Below, piece after piece: positions 7,231 through 16,481 of a stretch of 64,000 nucleotides of DNA. Where the stretch lies: positions 161,136-225,135 of the forward strand of contig NZ_AUSW01000011.1 in the NCBI RefSeq assembly GCF_000471625.1. Reading direction: 5' to 3'. The translations under genes and the position numbers were made by a program. This DNA comes from Psychrobacter aquaticus CMS 56 (GTDB taxonomy: Bacteria > Pseudomonadota > Gammaproteobacteria > Pseudomonadales > Moraxellaceae). Position 1 is the first letter of the stretch, and the number at the start of each line of letters is the position of its first letter. Below the pieces are notes generated by a model. It was not told the origin of the DNA, ran no database searches, and was given only the letters and a program-made list of their open reading frames with translations.

Positions 7231-9267
7231 TTATCTCATCAATAACTCATTGACGCGCTTTAGATAAGCGGCAGGATCGTCTAATTGACCCCCATCCGCG
7301 AGCAATGCTTGATCGAAGATTACTTGAGCCAAATCATCAAATTGCTCACTACTCTCTAGCTTTTTGATCAGTGGATGGTCAGGATTGACCTCAAGCGTGG
7401 GCTTGCTCTCTGGCACATCCTGTCCCATTTGCTTAAGCATCTGGATCATCTGCGGTGACAGCTCACCTTCACCAACGACCAAGCAAGCTGGACTGTCGAC
7501 TAAGCGAGTAGACACTTTCACGTCTTTGGCACGGTCGCCTAAAGCCGCTTTTAGCTTATCAACAACTGGCTTTAAAGTTTCTTGTGCCTTTTCTGCTTCT
7601 GCTTTTTCTGCTTCATCTTGCAAGTCGCCTAAGTCTATTGCGCCTTTTGCGATGTTCTGTAGCGGTGTTTCATCAAATTGGGTCAAGAAGTTCATCGCCC
7701 ATTCATCAACACGGCTGGTCATCAAGATAACTTCGATGCCTTTTTTCTTAAACAGCTCAAGTTGTGGGCTGTTCTTTGCCGCTGCTAAATTATCAGCCGT
7801 TAGATAGTAGATGGCTTTTTGGCCTTCTTTTATACGACCTTTATAGTCTTCAAAGCTGGTCTCAAGGCCGTCTTGGGTGCTGGTTGCATAACGAAGCAGC
7901 TTGGCAATACGCTCTTGATTGCCCATGTCTTCGCCAAGCCCTTCTTTGATGACATCACCAAACTCTGCGTAGAATTGCGCGAATTTTTCTTGTTTGTCGC
8001 TGTCTTCGCTATTGGCCAAACTTGATAGTAAGGTCAAAATACGACGCGCATTACCATCACGAATCGATTTGACATCACGTGATTCTTGTAGCAGCTCGCG
8101 GCTGACGTTCAATGGCAAGTCTGCTGAATCGATAACACCTTTAACAAAGCGCAGATACATCGGTAGCAGCTGCTCAGCCTCGTCCATAATAAACACGCGT
8201 TTAACATAAAGCTTGAGACCGTGTTGCTGCTCACGCGTGTACAAATCTACAGGGGCTTTTTTGGGGATATACAACAACTGCGTATATTGCACACGGCCTT
8301 CCACACGGTTGTGCGTCCAAGTCAGCGGCGCATCCATGTCATAAGTGATGTTTTTGTAGAAATCAACATATTCGTCATCTTCAATTTCAGACGCTGAACG
8401 TGTCCATAACGCACTGGCTTTATTAATGGTTTCCCACTCATCAGTCAATACCATTTCGCCGCCCGCTGGCGCGTCGTCGTTCTCATCATCGACGACGTCT
8501 TCTTGCCACACTTCTTTGCGCATCTGAATGGGCAAGCTGATATGGTCAGAATATTTGTTGACCAAACGCTTGATTTTATTGCGGTCGAGATAGCTGTCTT
8601 CGCCCTCACTATATTCTTCTTTTAGATGCAAAGTGATAGCAGTACCGCGCTCTGCTTTATTGATAGGCTCAACGGTAAAGCTACCCGTACCGTCTGACAC
8701 CCAGCGCACACCTGTGTCCGCAGCTTCGCCCGCTTTACGTGATTCAACACTGATCGTATCAGCAACGATAAAGCCTGAATAAAAGCCTACACCGAACTGA
8801 CCAATTAATTGACCGTCTTGCTTTTGTGATTCAGACAATTTGTCCAAAAAAGCTTTGGTGCCTGATTTGGCAATGGTACCCAAATTTTCAATCGCATCGG
8901 CTTCATTCATCCCGATGCCATTATCGGTAAAGGTAATGGTCTTGGCGTTTTCGTCAACGGCGATACGAATACGCAGTTCACCATCATTTTCATAAAGACT
9001 GTCGTCATTGGTCGCTTCAAAGCGCAATTTATCGCATGCATCAGAGGCGTTAGAGACCAACTCACGTACGAAAATATCTGAATTAGAATATAGTGAATGT
9101 GTCACTAAATGCAGCAACTGCGCCACTTCTGCTTCAAAGGTATGTTTTTTTAATTCAGGGTTATTTTTATTAGGGGTACTTTCATTCGCGGCATTATCAT
9201 TAGCAGTGGCTTTATTAACATCAATATCATCAACGTTTTTATTGTCTGCTGGGGTCTGTTCACTCAT
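7231..9267 (-). CDS. htpG: Chaperone HtpG (bacterial Hsp90)
   Basis: ATP-dependent dimeric cytosolic chaperone. From the ATG at 9267 it is 678 residues; this start has AAAGGAG five bases upstream and is preferred over an in-frame Met 16 codons earlier. The GHKL ATPase domain is clear ([30 protein letters not shown]), followed by the middle and dimerisation domains. Compared with the roughly 630-residue family norm there is an extra N-terminal tail of about 35 polar residues (Asp/Asn/Thr-rich) before [13 protein letters not shown], and an acidic insert near residue 260 ([12 protein letters not shown]). It is monocistronic with its own terminator. Heat-shock promoter hexamers were not identified. 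Confidence 0.97.
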   Translation of the reverse strand: MSEQTPADNKNVDDIDVNKATANDNAANESTPNKNNPELKKHTFEAEVAQLLHLVTHSLYSNSDIFVRELVSNASDACDKLRFEATNDDSLYENDGELRIRIAVDENAKTITFTDNGIGMNEADAIENLGTIAKSGTKAFLDKLSESQKQDGQLIGQFGVGFYSGFIVADTISVESRKAGEAADTGVRWVSDGTGSFTVEPINKAERGTAITLHLKEEYSEGEDSYLDRNKIKRLVNKYSDHISLPIQMRKEVWQEDVVDDENDDAPAGGEMVLTDEWETINKASALWTRSASEIEDDEYVDFYKNITYDMDAPLTWTHNRVEGRVQYTQLLYIPKKAPVDLYTREQQHGLKLYVKRVFIMDEAEQLLPMYLRFVKGVIDSADLPLNVSRELLQESRDVKSIRDGNARRILTLLSSLANSEDSDKQEKFAQFYAEFGDVIKEGLGEDMGNQERIAKLLRYATSTQDGLETSFEDYKGRIKEGQKAIYYLTADNLAAAKNSPQLELFKKKGIEVILMTSRVDEWAMNFLTQFDETPLQNIAKGAIDLGDLQDEAEKAEAEKAQETLKPVVDKLKAALGDRAKDVKVSTRLVDSPACLVVGEGELSPQMIQMLKQMGQDVPESKPTLEVNPDHPLIKKLESSEQFDDLAQVIFDQALLADGGQLDDPAAYLKRVNELLMR

Positions 9268-9426
9268 AAAAACTCCTTTAATGGTGGTGAAAAAATTATT
9301 ATAAGATAGCGGCAATCATTCTAAATTTGCTTAAATAAATAGTGAAGAAGCTTAGTTTTGAGTGCCGCTAAGCTGTTTATACTAATAGGGGCACAGAAGA
9401 AAATTTCAAGCTCAATATCTTGATTC

Positions 9427-9463
9427 AATAAAAAACACCACTCTTGTTTGTCAAGACGGTGTT
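9427..9463 (-). terminator. Terminator of a short minus-strand transcription unit
   Basis: Read on the minus strand, AACACCGTCTTG pairs imperfectly with CAAGAGTGGTGTT and runs into TTTTTTATTG. It lies 51 bases after the 24-codon frame at 9514-9588 and over 250 bases after the thioesterase gene, so it most directly ends a short transcript from this gap. Confidence 0.65.
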
Positions 9464-9513
9464 CTGATATCAGTAATCTTTTAGCATAAAAATAAAAGCA
9501 CACATGCCAACAA

Positions 9514-9588
9514 CTATTCTGAATAAGCCTCTATCAATAACTCCAAAATAGTCGTCAGTTTTTTTGAAAAATAAATATGTGTTCCCAT
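9514..9588 (-). CDS. Possible 24-residue small protein
   Basis: The frame MGTHIYFSKKLTTILELLIEAYSE starts seven bases after GTGGAGG, an excellent ribosome-binding site, in a 450-base gap that is otherwise empty. A rho-independent terminator follows 51 bases downstream on the same strand. The peptide could form one amphipathic helix (residues 9-23). It is too short for composition to prove coding, and no homologue is known to me. It may equally be the leader of a small RNA. The flanking gap from 9268 to 9719 holds the htpG promoter region but no other recognisable feature. Confidence 0.35.
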   Translation of the reverse strand: MGTHIYFSKKLTTILELLIEAYSE

Positions 9589-9719
9589 AGTGACCTCCAC
9601 GTCGATCGATATCGTCTTGTTAGGTACTATTAAAACCAGTTTTCAATAATTTGTATAATTAATTGATTACAACATATCGTTTCGTTTTTTAAATAAATAG
9701 CTGAATTATCCCTAGCCTT

Positions 9720-10535
9720 TCAACGTGGCATCGGTCGAATGGTCAGAATTTGCTCACTGCGACCGAAAGGCCCGTGTACGTCATGCAGTATCGCACTGGT
9801 CAGTCCAATTCCATCATCGCCATATTGCTGCACAGCGTCAATACCCAGCCAGTGGCCTTGGGGCGAGCGATGCATGTGAATCTGTAAGTCCGTATTAGGG
9901 AACATCCATTCTAATTTTGACAAGCCAAGACCCAGCCTTGGCACAACGCCATTGGCCGTATCCACCATGCCCAATAAATGCACCAAGTCATCAGTTGGCC
10001 TGCCCTCGACCATCTCAACATCATTGGTTATCCATACCATACCGCGGCCCGGACGACGCTGCGCATCCGTCACCAAACGCACACTTTCGATAAAACCACC
10101 GGGCCAGCCTTTCATGTCGTCCCAAACTGGCAAATCATCTGGTTTATGCACAGCCTTTTGGTCTTCAAGTCCTGCGATCTCGCTGGTATCTTGAGTCATG
10201 AGTCGCCAAGCACGCGCAATGATAGCATCACGACCACGACTGCTCATCACCGCCTCGATAAGCTCAATGGTTCTACCGTGTCGAATACAACGCGTGGTAA
10301 TGGTAAAGTCATCGAGTGGTATCAAGCCTAAAATATCCAGACTGATACGTGCTATACGCATGTTGTCTTGCGGTGCATAGCCGTTCAACTCAGCGGTAAG
10401 TATTCCGGTGGCTGGCGCCATGTGCTGCTCATGCTCGTTCCATGCACCTTGCGCATGCTTGGTTGGCTGATAATGCGCAACACTGACACCGTTCTCCTGC
10501 TGTTCGCGTTTTATAAAGCTGTAGTAAGCAGTCAT
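9720..10535 (-). CDS. Acyl-CoA thioesterase-like (double hot-dog, TesB-type) protein
   Basis: A 271-residue protein with two hot-dog halves, as in TesB-like thioesterases (4HBT_3 type): the first half includes GILTAELNGY, the substrate-tunnel helix and the strand VMSSRGRDAIIARAWRLM; the second has PGRGMVWITNDVEMVEG, DTANGVVPRLGLG, LQIHMHRSPQGHWLGID and the closing GIGLTSAILHDVHGPFGRSEQ, whose Gly-rich HGPFGRSEQ ending is typical of the family. It is expected to hydrolyse acyl-CoA; the chain length cannot be inferred. TAGGA precedes the ATG. It lies just downstream of the small membrane gene and ispH on the same strand. Confidence 0.85.
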   Translation of the reverse strand: MTAYYSFIKREQQENGVSVAHYQPTKHAQGAWNEHEQHMAPATGILTAELNGYAPQDNMRIARISLDILGLIPLDDFTITTRCIRHGRTIELIEAVMSSRGRDAIIARAWRLMTQDTSEIAGLEDQKAVHKPDDLPVWDDMKGWPGGFIESVRLVTDAQRRPGRGMVWITNDVEMVEGRPTDDLVHLLGMVDTANGVVPRLGLGLSKLEWMFPNTDLQIHMHRSPQGHWLGIDAVQQYGDDGIGLTSAILHDVHGPFGRSEQILTIRPMPR

Positions 10536-10558
10536 AACGGTCCTATCTTTTGTACTTT

Positions 10559-10807
10559 TTATTTATAAGTAAGCTCTTGTTTTCTTAGCATAAGAATACG
10601 GCGAGCCTTTTGGATAAAGAATAATAATAAGATCATTATTACTGCAAGTGCGGCGTAAAAAAAAGTTTTTTCTGCCATAAACTTTATGATGTTCATAAAC
10701 AGCACAAATACCACTATCACTGTCACCAGCATATTGAGTTTTAGTTGCTTATTGACCTCAGCGAGAGTGGCTTCTGCCAATACAAATCTGGTTTTTTGTT
10801 TATTCAT
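10559..10807 (-). CDS. Small inner-membrane protein downstream of ispH
   Basis: An 82-residue protein from the ATG at 10807: a basic N terminus, a coiled helix (VLAEATLAEVNKQLKLN), two membrane helices (about residues 27-44 and 50-68) and a basic tail. An upstream TTG at 10864 would overlap the end of ispH but lacks a ribosome-binding site, so the ATG is preferred, although its own site (AGG) is weak. It lies 46 bases after ispH and is probably co-transcribed. Function unknown. Confidence 0.6.
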   Translation of the reverse strand: MNKQKTRFVLAEATLAEVNKQLKLNMLVTVIVVFVLFMNIIKFMAEKTFFYAALAVIMILLLFFIQKARRILMLRKQELTYK

Positions 10808-10853
10808 TCTACCTGACCCATAATAGTAGGTGATTCTTATTGACTGTCCGCCG

Positions 10854-11810
10854 TTATTTACCAACCTGAGTGATAGGGATACGCAAGGCTTTAGGCAAAC
10901 TAAATGTCACGTTTTCTTCAATACCTGATAACTCGTTAGGCAAATCACCACCCCAATCTTGCAATTGCTGTAGCACTTCTTGAATCAGCACTTCGGGCGC
11001 CGATGCCCCCGCAGTCACGCCGACACTCTGTGTATTATCAAACCAGCTGCGCTCCATCTCACTGGCATTATCAATCAGATAAGCACGGCAATGCATACGC
11101 TCTGCCAGCTCACGCAAACGGTTTGAGTTCGACGAGTTTGGTGAGCCGACCACCAAGACCACATCACAGCGACCAGCCAGATCTTTTACCGCATCTTGGC
11201 GATTTTGGGTGGCATAACAAATATCGTCTTTACGCGGACCTTGAATACTGGGGAATTTGACCCGTAACGCATCGATGACACGAGCCGTGTCATCCATTGA
11301 CAAGGTAGTTTGAGTGACAAATGCCAAGCGCTCAACATCTTGTACAGTCAATGCCTCGACATCATTTTCATTTTCAACCAGATGAATCTGACCACCATGC
11401 CGACGGTTAAAACGTCCCATGGTTCCCTCTACTTCTGGATGTCCGGCATGACCAATCAGCACCGCATCCATACCATCTTGCGCAAACTTGGCGACTTCGA
11501 TATGTACCTTGGTGACTAAAGGGCAAGTTGCATCAAATACTGTCAGATCACGGCGTGCGGCCTCATCTTCGACAGCTTTTGAGACGCCATGAGCCGAAAA
11601 AATGACGATGGAACCATCTGGTACTTCGTGAAGCTCTTCGACAAATACGGCGCCACGATTTGCCAAGTCAGAGACGACAAATTTATTGTGTACCACCTCA
11701 TGGCGTACATAAATAGGTGGCTCAAAACGGGTTAATGCTTCGTTCACAATCGCAATTGCGCGATCCACACCAGCACAAAATCCACGTGGATTGGCAAGAT
11801 AAATTTGCAT
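10854..11810 (-). CDS. ispH: 4-hydroxy-3-methylbut-2-enyl diphosphate reductase
   Basis: A 318-residue [4Fe-4S] enzyme that makes IPP and DMAPP in the last step of the MEP isoprenoid pathway. The three cluster cysteines are in NPRGFCAGV (near residue 12), DATCPLV (near 96) and DDICYATQ (near 196). Substrate-binding His residues appear in VRHEVVHN and SAHGVS. The start at 11810 follows AGG by about seven bases and matches the [12 protein letters not shown] beginning of the family; an ATG five codons earlier has no ribosome-binding site. Length equals that of E. coli IspH within two residues. It is divergent from gmk across a 348-base gap. Confidence 0.97.
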   Translation of the reverse strand: MQIYLANPRGFCAGVDRAIAIVNEALTRFEPPIYVRHEVVHNKFVVSDLANRGAVFVEELHEVPDGSIVIFSAHGVSKAVEDEAARRDLTVFDATCPLVTKVHIEVAKFAQDGMDAVLIGHAGHPEVEGTMGRFNRRHGGQIHLVENENDVEALTVQDVERLAFVTQTTLSMDDTARVIDALRVKFPSIQGPRKDDICYATQNRQDAVKDLAGRCDVVLVVGSPNSSNSNRLRELAERMHCRAYLIDNASEMERSWFDNTQSVGVTAGASAPEVLIQEVLQQLQDWGGDLPNELSGIEENVTFSLPKALRIPITQVGK

Positions 11811-12029
11811 AAGAAGGCCTATCATTGGATAATTTATAGTGAAAGCTTGTCTTTAAAGCGTTCATTCAAAAGTTTGGATGAAATCAATGCCCTACTTTAG
11901 CATAATTTGCTTTTATTGCTCTTGAAAATAGCAATGCATTTACAGCAACATTCTGTACGAAAGCGCCAATATGATAGTAGCGTATGAGCAATAGTGGCTT
12001 TAATTAAAATAAAAGACATAAAAGCCGTT

Positions 12030-12085
12030 TATAATGACGTATTGATTTCATTTCTTATCGCCATACATGATGGCGATTTTTATTT
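12030..12085 (+). promoter_or_regulatory. Promoter -10 and terminator-like hairpin in the gmk leader
   Basis: A perfect -10 hexamer TATAAT at 12030-12035 is followed at 12057-12077 by the stem ATCGCCA/TGGCGAT with a seven-base loop, then TTTTATTTTT. No plus-strand gene lies upstream, so this is not the terminator of a preceding gene. It is either an attenuator for gmk, whose ATG is 74 bases further on, or the end of a very short RNA. No good -35 hexamer was found. The rest of the 11811-12158 gap is AT-rich without genes. Confidence 0.5.
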
Positions 12086-12158
12086 TTACCAGCCTTTAGC
12101 TGTTCATTAAGACATCTTTTAGTTGTTTATTAGGACACATTTTACTAGGACACACTGT

Positions 12159-12785
12159 ATGACAGGTTCATTATTTATTATTACCGCCGCCTCTGGCACA
12201 GGCAAAACTTCATTGGTAAAACAGCTACTTGCCACCACCAATGATTTGACTGTCAGTGTGTCTCATACTACCCGTATGCCTCGTCCTGGCGAAATTGACG
12301 GTCATCATTATCATTTTACTGACGTCGATAATTTTGTAAGCGATATCGGTGACAATAAATTTTTAGAGCACGCTGAAGTATTTGGTAATTACTACGGTAC
12401 CTCAGAGCAAAGTGTACGAACGCAGTTGGAGGCCGGCGTTGATGTCATCTTAGAAATTGACTGGCAGGGCGCACTACAAGTCAAAAAGATATTTCCTCAA
12501 GCGACAATGATTTTTATTTTACCGCCCAGTATCGCCACCTTACGTCAACGCTTATCAACGCGTGCGCAAGACACCATGGAAGTCATAGAGCAACGTCTGG
12601 CTGGTGCAGTGACGGAGATGGCACAATACGTTCATTTTGATTTTGTCATTATTAATGACAATTTCGAGGTCGCCTTGACTGAATTAAAAGCGATTATTGT
12701 GGCCGATAGACAGACTTTGAATCGTCAACAGCAACGTTATCATCGTACGATTACCAACTTATTAAATAATACAATAGAAGAATAA
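12159..12785 (+). CDS. gmk: Guanylate kinase
   Basis: A 208-residue kinase that phosphorylates GMP to GDP using ATP. The P-loop ASGTGKTSL is at residues 11-19; the GMP-binding segment [21 protein letters not shown] follows, and the ILEIDWQGA motif lies near residue 100. The ATG at 12159 has AGGA about nine bases upstream and gives the standard [13 protein letters not shown] start; an earlier alternative start would add 12 residues without support. It is the first gene of the gmk-rpoZ-spoT series that recurs in gammaproteobacteria, though here rpoZ is 184 bases away with its own promoter. Confidence 0.97.
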   Translation: MTGSLFIITAASGTGKTSLVKQLLATTNDLTVSVSHTTRMPRPGEIDGHHYHFTDVDNFVSDIGDNKFLEHAEVFGNYYGTSEQSVRTQLEAGVDVILEIDWQGALQVKKIFPQATMIFILPPSIATLRQRLSTRAQDTMEVIEQRLAGAVTEMAQYVHFDFVIINDNFEVALTELKAIIVADRQTLNRQQQRYHRTITNLLNNTIEE

Positions 12786-12869
12786 ACCCGGCACTGACCA
12801 TGACTTGTGGCCCATTCAACAAGTCACTATAAGTAGGTATAAAAAGCAACGACGTGGCAAAACAAAAAA

Positions 12870-12878
12870 TGCTATAAT
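12870..12878 (+). promoter_or_regulatory. Extended -10 promoter of rpoZ
   Basis: TGC followed by TATAAT (12873-12878) is a full extended -10 element, which can work without a good -35. It gives a leader of about 85 bases before rpoZ. Confidence 0.6.
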
Positions 12879-12969
12879 GTCTGGCTATTCCCATTTATAT
12901 TTTTGATATTATTTTTATTGTGTCGCGGATCATGTCTGTGGCTGATAAAAACAACCGAGGTAGCTATTT

Positions 12970-13230
12970 ATGGCACGAGTGACGATTGAAGATTGTTTAG
13001 ATAATGTTGATAATCGCTTTGAACTGATTTTAGTGGCAAGCAAGCGCGCCCGTCAATTGGCCAAAGGTATCGCTGAGCCGTTGGTTGATGTCGATAATGA
13101 TAAGCCTACTGTACTGGCATTACGTGAAATTGCTGCTGGTAAAATCACTCGCGACATTTTGAATCAGCCAGAGCATCACTTTGCAACCAGCTCACTAGAT
13201 TTGGCGCTGTCAGGCGATCATAGTTTTTAA
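12970..13230 (+). CDS. rpoZ: RNA polymerase omega subunit
   Basis: An 86-residue omega subunit starting [20 protein letters not shown], with the conserved [11 protein letters not shown] helix (residues 28-38) and the [14 protein letters not shown] segment. It helps assemble RNA polymerase by binding the beta-prime subunit. In E. coli the N-terminal MARV region forms part of ppGpp site 1, and its position beside spoT fits that link. It is followed 51 bases later by a clear terminator, so it is not co-transcribed with spoT as it is in E. coli. Confidence 0.97.
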   Translation: MARVTIEDCLDNVDNRFELILVASKRARQLAKGIAEPLVDVDNDKPTVLALREIAAGKITRDILNQPEHHFATSSLDLALSGDHSF

Positions 13231-13281
13231 TAAAAACATGACAGCTGCTTTATAAAGTCAGCATACATATTGCCGATAGAG

Positions 13282-13306
13282 ACCACAGCATAGACTGTGG
13301 TTTTTT
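13282..13306 (+). terminator. Terminator of rpoZ
   Basis: The perfect stem ACCACAG/CTGTGGT with a six-base loop is followed directly by six Ts. Confidence 0.9.
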
Positions 13307-13470
13307 AGTTGGAGTTAGGACGTGTTTGATATTGTTTTGACTGTTTTAGTCACCATTTAAACCTTGATGCATGCCGTTGAGTTAAAATTTTTGAATTTTC
13401 ACAGTACCTACTCGCTTAACAGTTGACATTGAATGAAATTTGCGATTAATTAGCAGGTAGTCTGCCCGTA

Positions 13471-13500
13471 CTTCAGCTTTTTTTTGCTGAAGCTTTTTTA
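13471..13500 (+). terminator. Second terminator in the rpoZ-spoT gap
   Basis: The perfect stem CTTCAGC/GCTGAAG with an all-T loop of eight bases is followed by CTTTTTTA. It lies after the rpoZ terminator and 84 bases before spoT, so it ends either a short RNA started at 13423-13451 or attenuates spoT. The gap 13231-13583 holds only these elements. Confidence 0.75.
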
Positions 13501-13583
13501 TAGTAGGCCAGCATTCATTCCGTCACCATTTACCTTGATAGACAATCAGCCAAACAGGTAATGAAAAATAGGATCGTTACTTT

Positions 13584-15782
13584 ATGAGTCAAACCTTACC
13601 CAAACTCAGTCATCATTTAGTCGATGACGCGCAATACAATTTGCTACGTTCAGTAGGATATCTTACTGTCGCTGAACGCCGTGATATTATTGACGCCTGT
13701 GAGTTCGGTGATATTGCGCACATTAAAGATAAGCGTAAATCAGGGGAACCTTATATTACTCACCCGATTGCGGTCGCTGAGATACTGGCAGGTTTTCGTT
13801 TAGACCGAGACACCATTATCGCAGCGATTTTGCACGACACGGTCGAAGATACTGAGGTCAGTGACGAGCAAATTGAGCAGCGTTATGGCAAAGTGGTGTC
13901 AAGGCTGGTCGATGGAGTAACCAAGCTAAAATCCTCTTCACACAATAAACAGCAAAATAAAGCGGCCACTTTCCATAAAATTCTAACCGCCACACTGGCT
14001 GATCCCCGTGTGTTAATTATTAAACTTGCCGACCGCTTACACAATATGTCAACCCTTGATGCGGTACGTCCCGAAAAACAACGTACCACTGCCCAAGAAA
14101 CCTTAGACTTTTATGTACCATTTGCGAGGCTGATGGGTCTCAATGACATTGCTGATTATATCGAAGTGCTTTGTTATCGTAATCTTGACTCTGATATGTA
14201 TAACAAGCTGTCCGACAAGCTATTACAGCATGGACTTGGGCGCAATTTTCAGAGAGAAGCCATTCATCGCTATTTGAGTATTGTACTTAATAATTTAGAG
14301 CTGAATGGACTGGTCAAAGTTCTAGATAACCGCGTGGTTATATACCGTCAGTTTTTCCGCAATCGCGGGGAAATCAATGCCTTACTACGTCATTATGCCT
14401 TTGAGATTGTCCTCGACAATATCGAATCCTGTGACAAACTGGCTTATTATTTGATTAAAAAATATCAAATTGATGACAGTCATATTGCGGATAATATTCG
14501 CCGTCCGCTACCGGGCGGTAATCAGTCGCTTACTTTGATTTATGAGCGTGATAACGATGTGGTAAAAGTGACGATTTTAACCAAGCAAATGCAAAGTGCC
14601 GCAAGGCTTGGCGTCATCGGCGCAGAGCATGCGTCCGATGTCAGTCAATCAGTCATTCAAGCCTCGCTGCGCAATATGAAAGACTTGGTCGATGAAGACG
14701 ATTTGGATGAAAACAGCCCCGACTTTTCAGCGGCCGTATCCACCATCAATGAGCTGATGGATTATCTACACTCCAGTAAAATCATTTGTTATAGTCCAAA
14801 AGGACGCGCTTACGAGCTGCCACAAGGGGCAACCGCGCTAGATTTTGCTTACGCTGTTGGACCCATGGTCGGCAATGTGGCCGTCGGTGCCAATATCGAT
14901 GGCAAAGCTGCAAAGCTTGGTACTGTCGTAAAAAATGGACAATTGGTCGAAATCGAAGTAAACAGCCACTCAGAACCAAAAGCAGAATGGCTGGGGTTTG
15001 TGGTGACCAATAAAGCGCGTGAAGAAATTTTGCGGTGGTTTAAAGATTTGTCTGCGGCCGACAAACAGCATCATGGGCAGCAAGCACTGGATCGTGCCCT
15101 AAGAACTTACCAAAAAAGTCTGGATGACTTGACAGAAAATGATTGGAAAAACTTAACTGAATGGCGCGGACTAACAGAAAAAAATGCCCTATTTGAACAA
15201 ATAAGCTCCGGTACATTACTGCCACAGCTGGTCGTAAGCCGTTTGTTTAGTGATGAAATCAACGACTTACAGGCAAGAGAACATAGCACCGACATGACTC
15301 ACCCACAGCAGTTGATCGTTAACGCCTCTGGGGTTGAGCTGAATTTTGCCAATTGCTGTCATCCTATTTATGGTGATCCAATCGTTGGTCATTTATCGCG
15401 CCACGGTTTGGTTGTACATCGGCACAAATGCTTCTCACTTGACGATATTCGTAAAGACAATCCTTACCAAGTTATCCAATTGCGCTGGCGTAGTGACAAT
15501 GCAGTGAAACAAGGTGAGCTGGGCGAGCATGATATAAAGAACAATGGCAAAATCCGCTTTCCCGCTTATCTGAAACTGTCTATTGCGCTAAGTGACGAAC
15601 AAATCACTGAGGTTATTTATCACTTGCGCCAGTTAAACATAGGGGTTGAAACGGTCGATGTACGTAACACCGATACCATCATTCACATTATTGTACGTAG
15701 TCGTAATCACTTGGCACAAGGCATTCGCGAGCTACGTTCACTACTCGGCTTTCCCAATATCATGCGACTGTATCAGTTATAG
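13584..15782 (+). CDS. spoT: SpoT, (p)ppGpp hydrolase with degenerate synthetase domain
   Basis: A 732-residue RelA/SpoT homologue. The HD hydrolase domain is intact: THPIAVAEIL, the HDTVEDTE metal motif near residue 80 and KLADRLHNM near 150. The synthetase domain is not: the RxKxxYSI ATP loop is absent, the catalytic DIYAFRV Asp is His (LRHYAFEI), RFKDYI is missing, and VEVQIRT reads VKVTILT. The TGS domain keeps ALDFAYAV but its His-Thr pair is Gly-Pro. The CCHPI zinc-finger segment and a C-terminal ACT domain remain. The protein should therefore only degrade (p)ppGpp, as reported for Acinetobacter SpoT, with RelA elsewhere as synthetase. AGGA is 11 bases upstream. Confidence 0.95.
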   Translation: MSQTLPKLSHHLVDDAQYNLLRSVGYLTVAERRDIIDACEFGDIAHIKDKRKSGEPYITHPIAVAEILAGFRLDRDTIIAAILHDTVEDTEVSDEQIEQRYGKVVSRLVDGVTKLKSSSHNKQQNKAATFHKILTATLADPRVLIIKLADRLHNMSTLDAVRPEKQRTTAQETLDFYVPFARLMGLNDIADYIEVLCYRNLDSDMYNKLSDKLLQHGLGRNFQREAIHRYLSIVLNNLELNGLVKVLDNRVVIYRQFFRNRGEINALLRHYAFEIVLDNIESCDKLAYYLIKKYQIDDSHIADNIRRPLPGGNQSLTLIYERDNDVVKVTILTKQMQSAARLGVIGAEHASDVSQSVIQASLRNMKDLVDEDDLDENSPDFSAAVSTINELMDYLHSSKIICYSPKGRAYELPQGATALDFAYAVGPMVGNVAVGANIDGKAAKLGTVVKNGQLVEIEVNSHSEPKAEWLGFVVTNKAREEILRWFKDLSAADKQHHGQQALDRALRTYQKSLDDLTENDWKNLTEWRGLTEKNALFEQISSGTLLPQLVVSRLFSDEINDLQAREHSTDMTHPQQLIVNASGVELNFANCCHPIYGDPIVGHLSRHGLVVHRHKCFSLDDIRKDNPYQVIQLRWRSDNAVKQGELGEHDIKNNGKIRFPAYLKLSIALSDEQITEVIYHLRQLNIGVETVDVRNTDTIIHIIVRSRNHLAQGIRELRSLLGFPNIMRLYQL

Positions 15783-16006
15783 TAAAATCTGAATGAACAC
15801 CAATCACTACTCAACAAGACATTGAGTAGCTGGTTCAGAAGTTTTTAGAAAACCAAAAACAATGATAAACTCTATTCGTTAATTTTGAGCAAACAAACTT
15901 AGGGCTTGCCAGCGTTTATATGATGACGTTTAAAACATACCTCTCGAAACATAAACGATGACACGCCCTTGTCAACCAAACCAGAAAAATATAAAAAGGA
16001 CATATT

Positions 16007-16387
16007 ATGACTCGTCAAACCATCCAAACTGATAAAGCGCCAGCCGCCGTTGGTACTTATTCACAAGCCGTAAAAGTTGGCAATACTGTCTATATTTCAG
16101 GACAGCTTGGTTTTGATCCTGATACGATGGAATTAAAAGACGGCTTTGAGGCACAAGCAAAGCAAGTGTTTGAAAATATTAAAGCCATTTGTGAAGCGGC
16201 TGGTGGCAGTTTAAATGACGTGGTTAAATTCAATGTATCGTTAACAGATTTGAATGATTTTGCGACATTGAACGACGTATTCGTTGCCAATTTGAGCGAA
16301 CCTTATCCTGCCCGTGCTGCAGTTCAAGTCGCCGCATTGCCTAAAGGCGGTGTGGTCGAGATTGAGTCCATCTTGTATATTGAGTAA
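16007..16387 (+). CDS. ridA: RidA family enamine/imine deaminase
   Basis: A 126-residue protein of the YjgF/YER057c/UK114 family that hydrolyses reactive 2-aminoacrylate-type enamines released by PLP enzymes. It carries PAAVGTYSQAV, YISGQLG, the substrate-binding Arg in YPARAAVQV and the closing LPKGGVVEIE. Length is standard and AAAAAGGA lies six bases before the ATG. Adjacent to spoT, 224 bases downstream, as in E. coli relatives where a ridA gene follows spoT. It probably has its own promoter. Confidence 0.96.
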   Translation: MTRQTIQTDKAPAAVGTYSQAVKVGNTVYISGQLGFDPDTMELKDGFEAQAKQVFENIKAICEAAGGSLNDVVKFNVSLTDLNDFATLNDVFVANLSEPYPARAAVQVAALPKGGVVEIESILYIE

Positions 16388-16447
16388 CCTTTATATATCT
16401 ACATCATGACTGCCAAATTTTTTAGTCAAAATAACCTTTTTTAAAGT

Positions 16448-16473
16448 AAGCCCAAATAGCTATATTTGGGCTT
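16448..16473 (+). terminator. Terminator-like hairpin after ridA
   Basis: The stem AAGCCCAAATA/TATTTGGGCTT is 11 bp and nearly perfect, but only a weak T-tract follows (ATTGCTGTT). It is 61 bases after the ridA stop codon. Confidence 0.65.
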
Positions 16474-16481
16474 ATTGCTGT

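Noticed and set aside
9321..9503. A 60-codon minus-strand frame after the thioesterase gap
   Set aside because: It runs through the hairpin of a rho-independent terminator, has no ribosome-binding site and an odd Cys/Phe/Leu-rich composition.
9514..9588. Fst/Ldr-type toxin peptide
   Set aside because: The 24-residue peptide has no membrane-spanning hydrophobic core and no antisense RNA promoter was seen opposite it.
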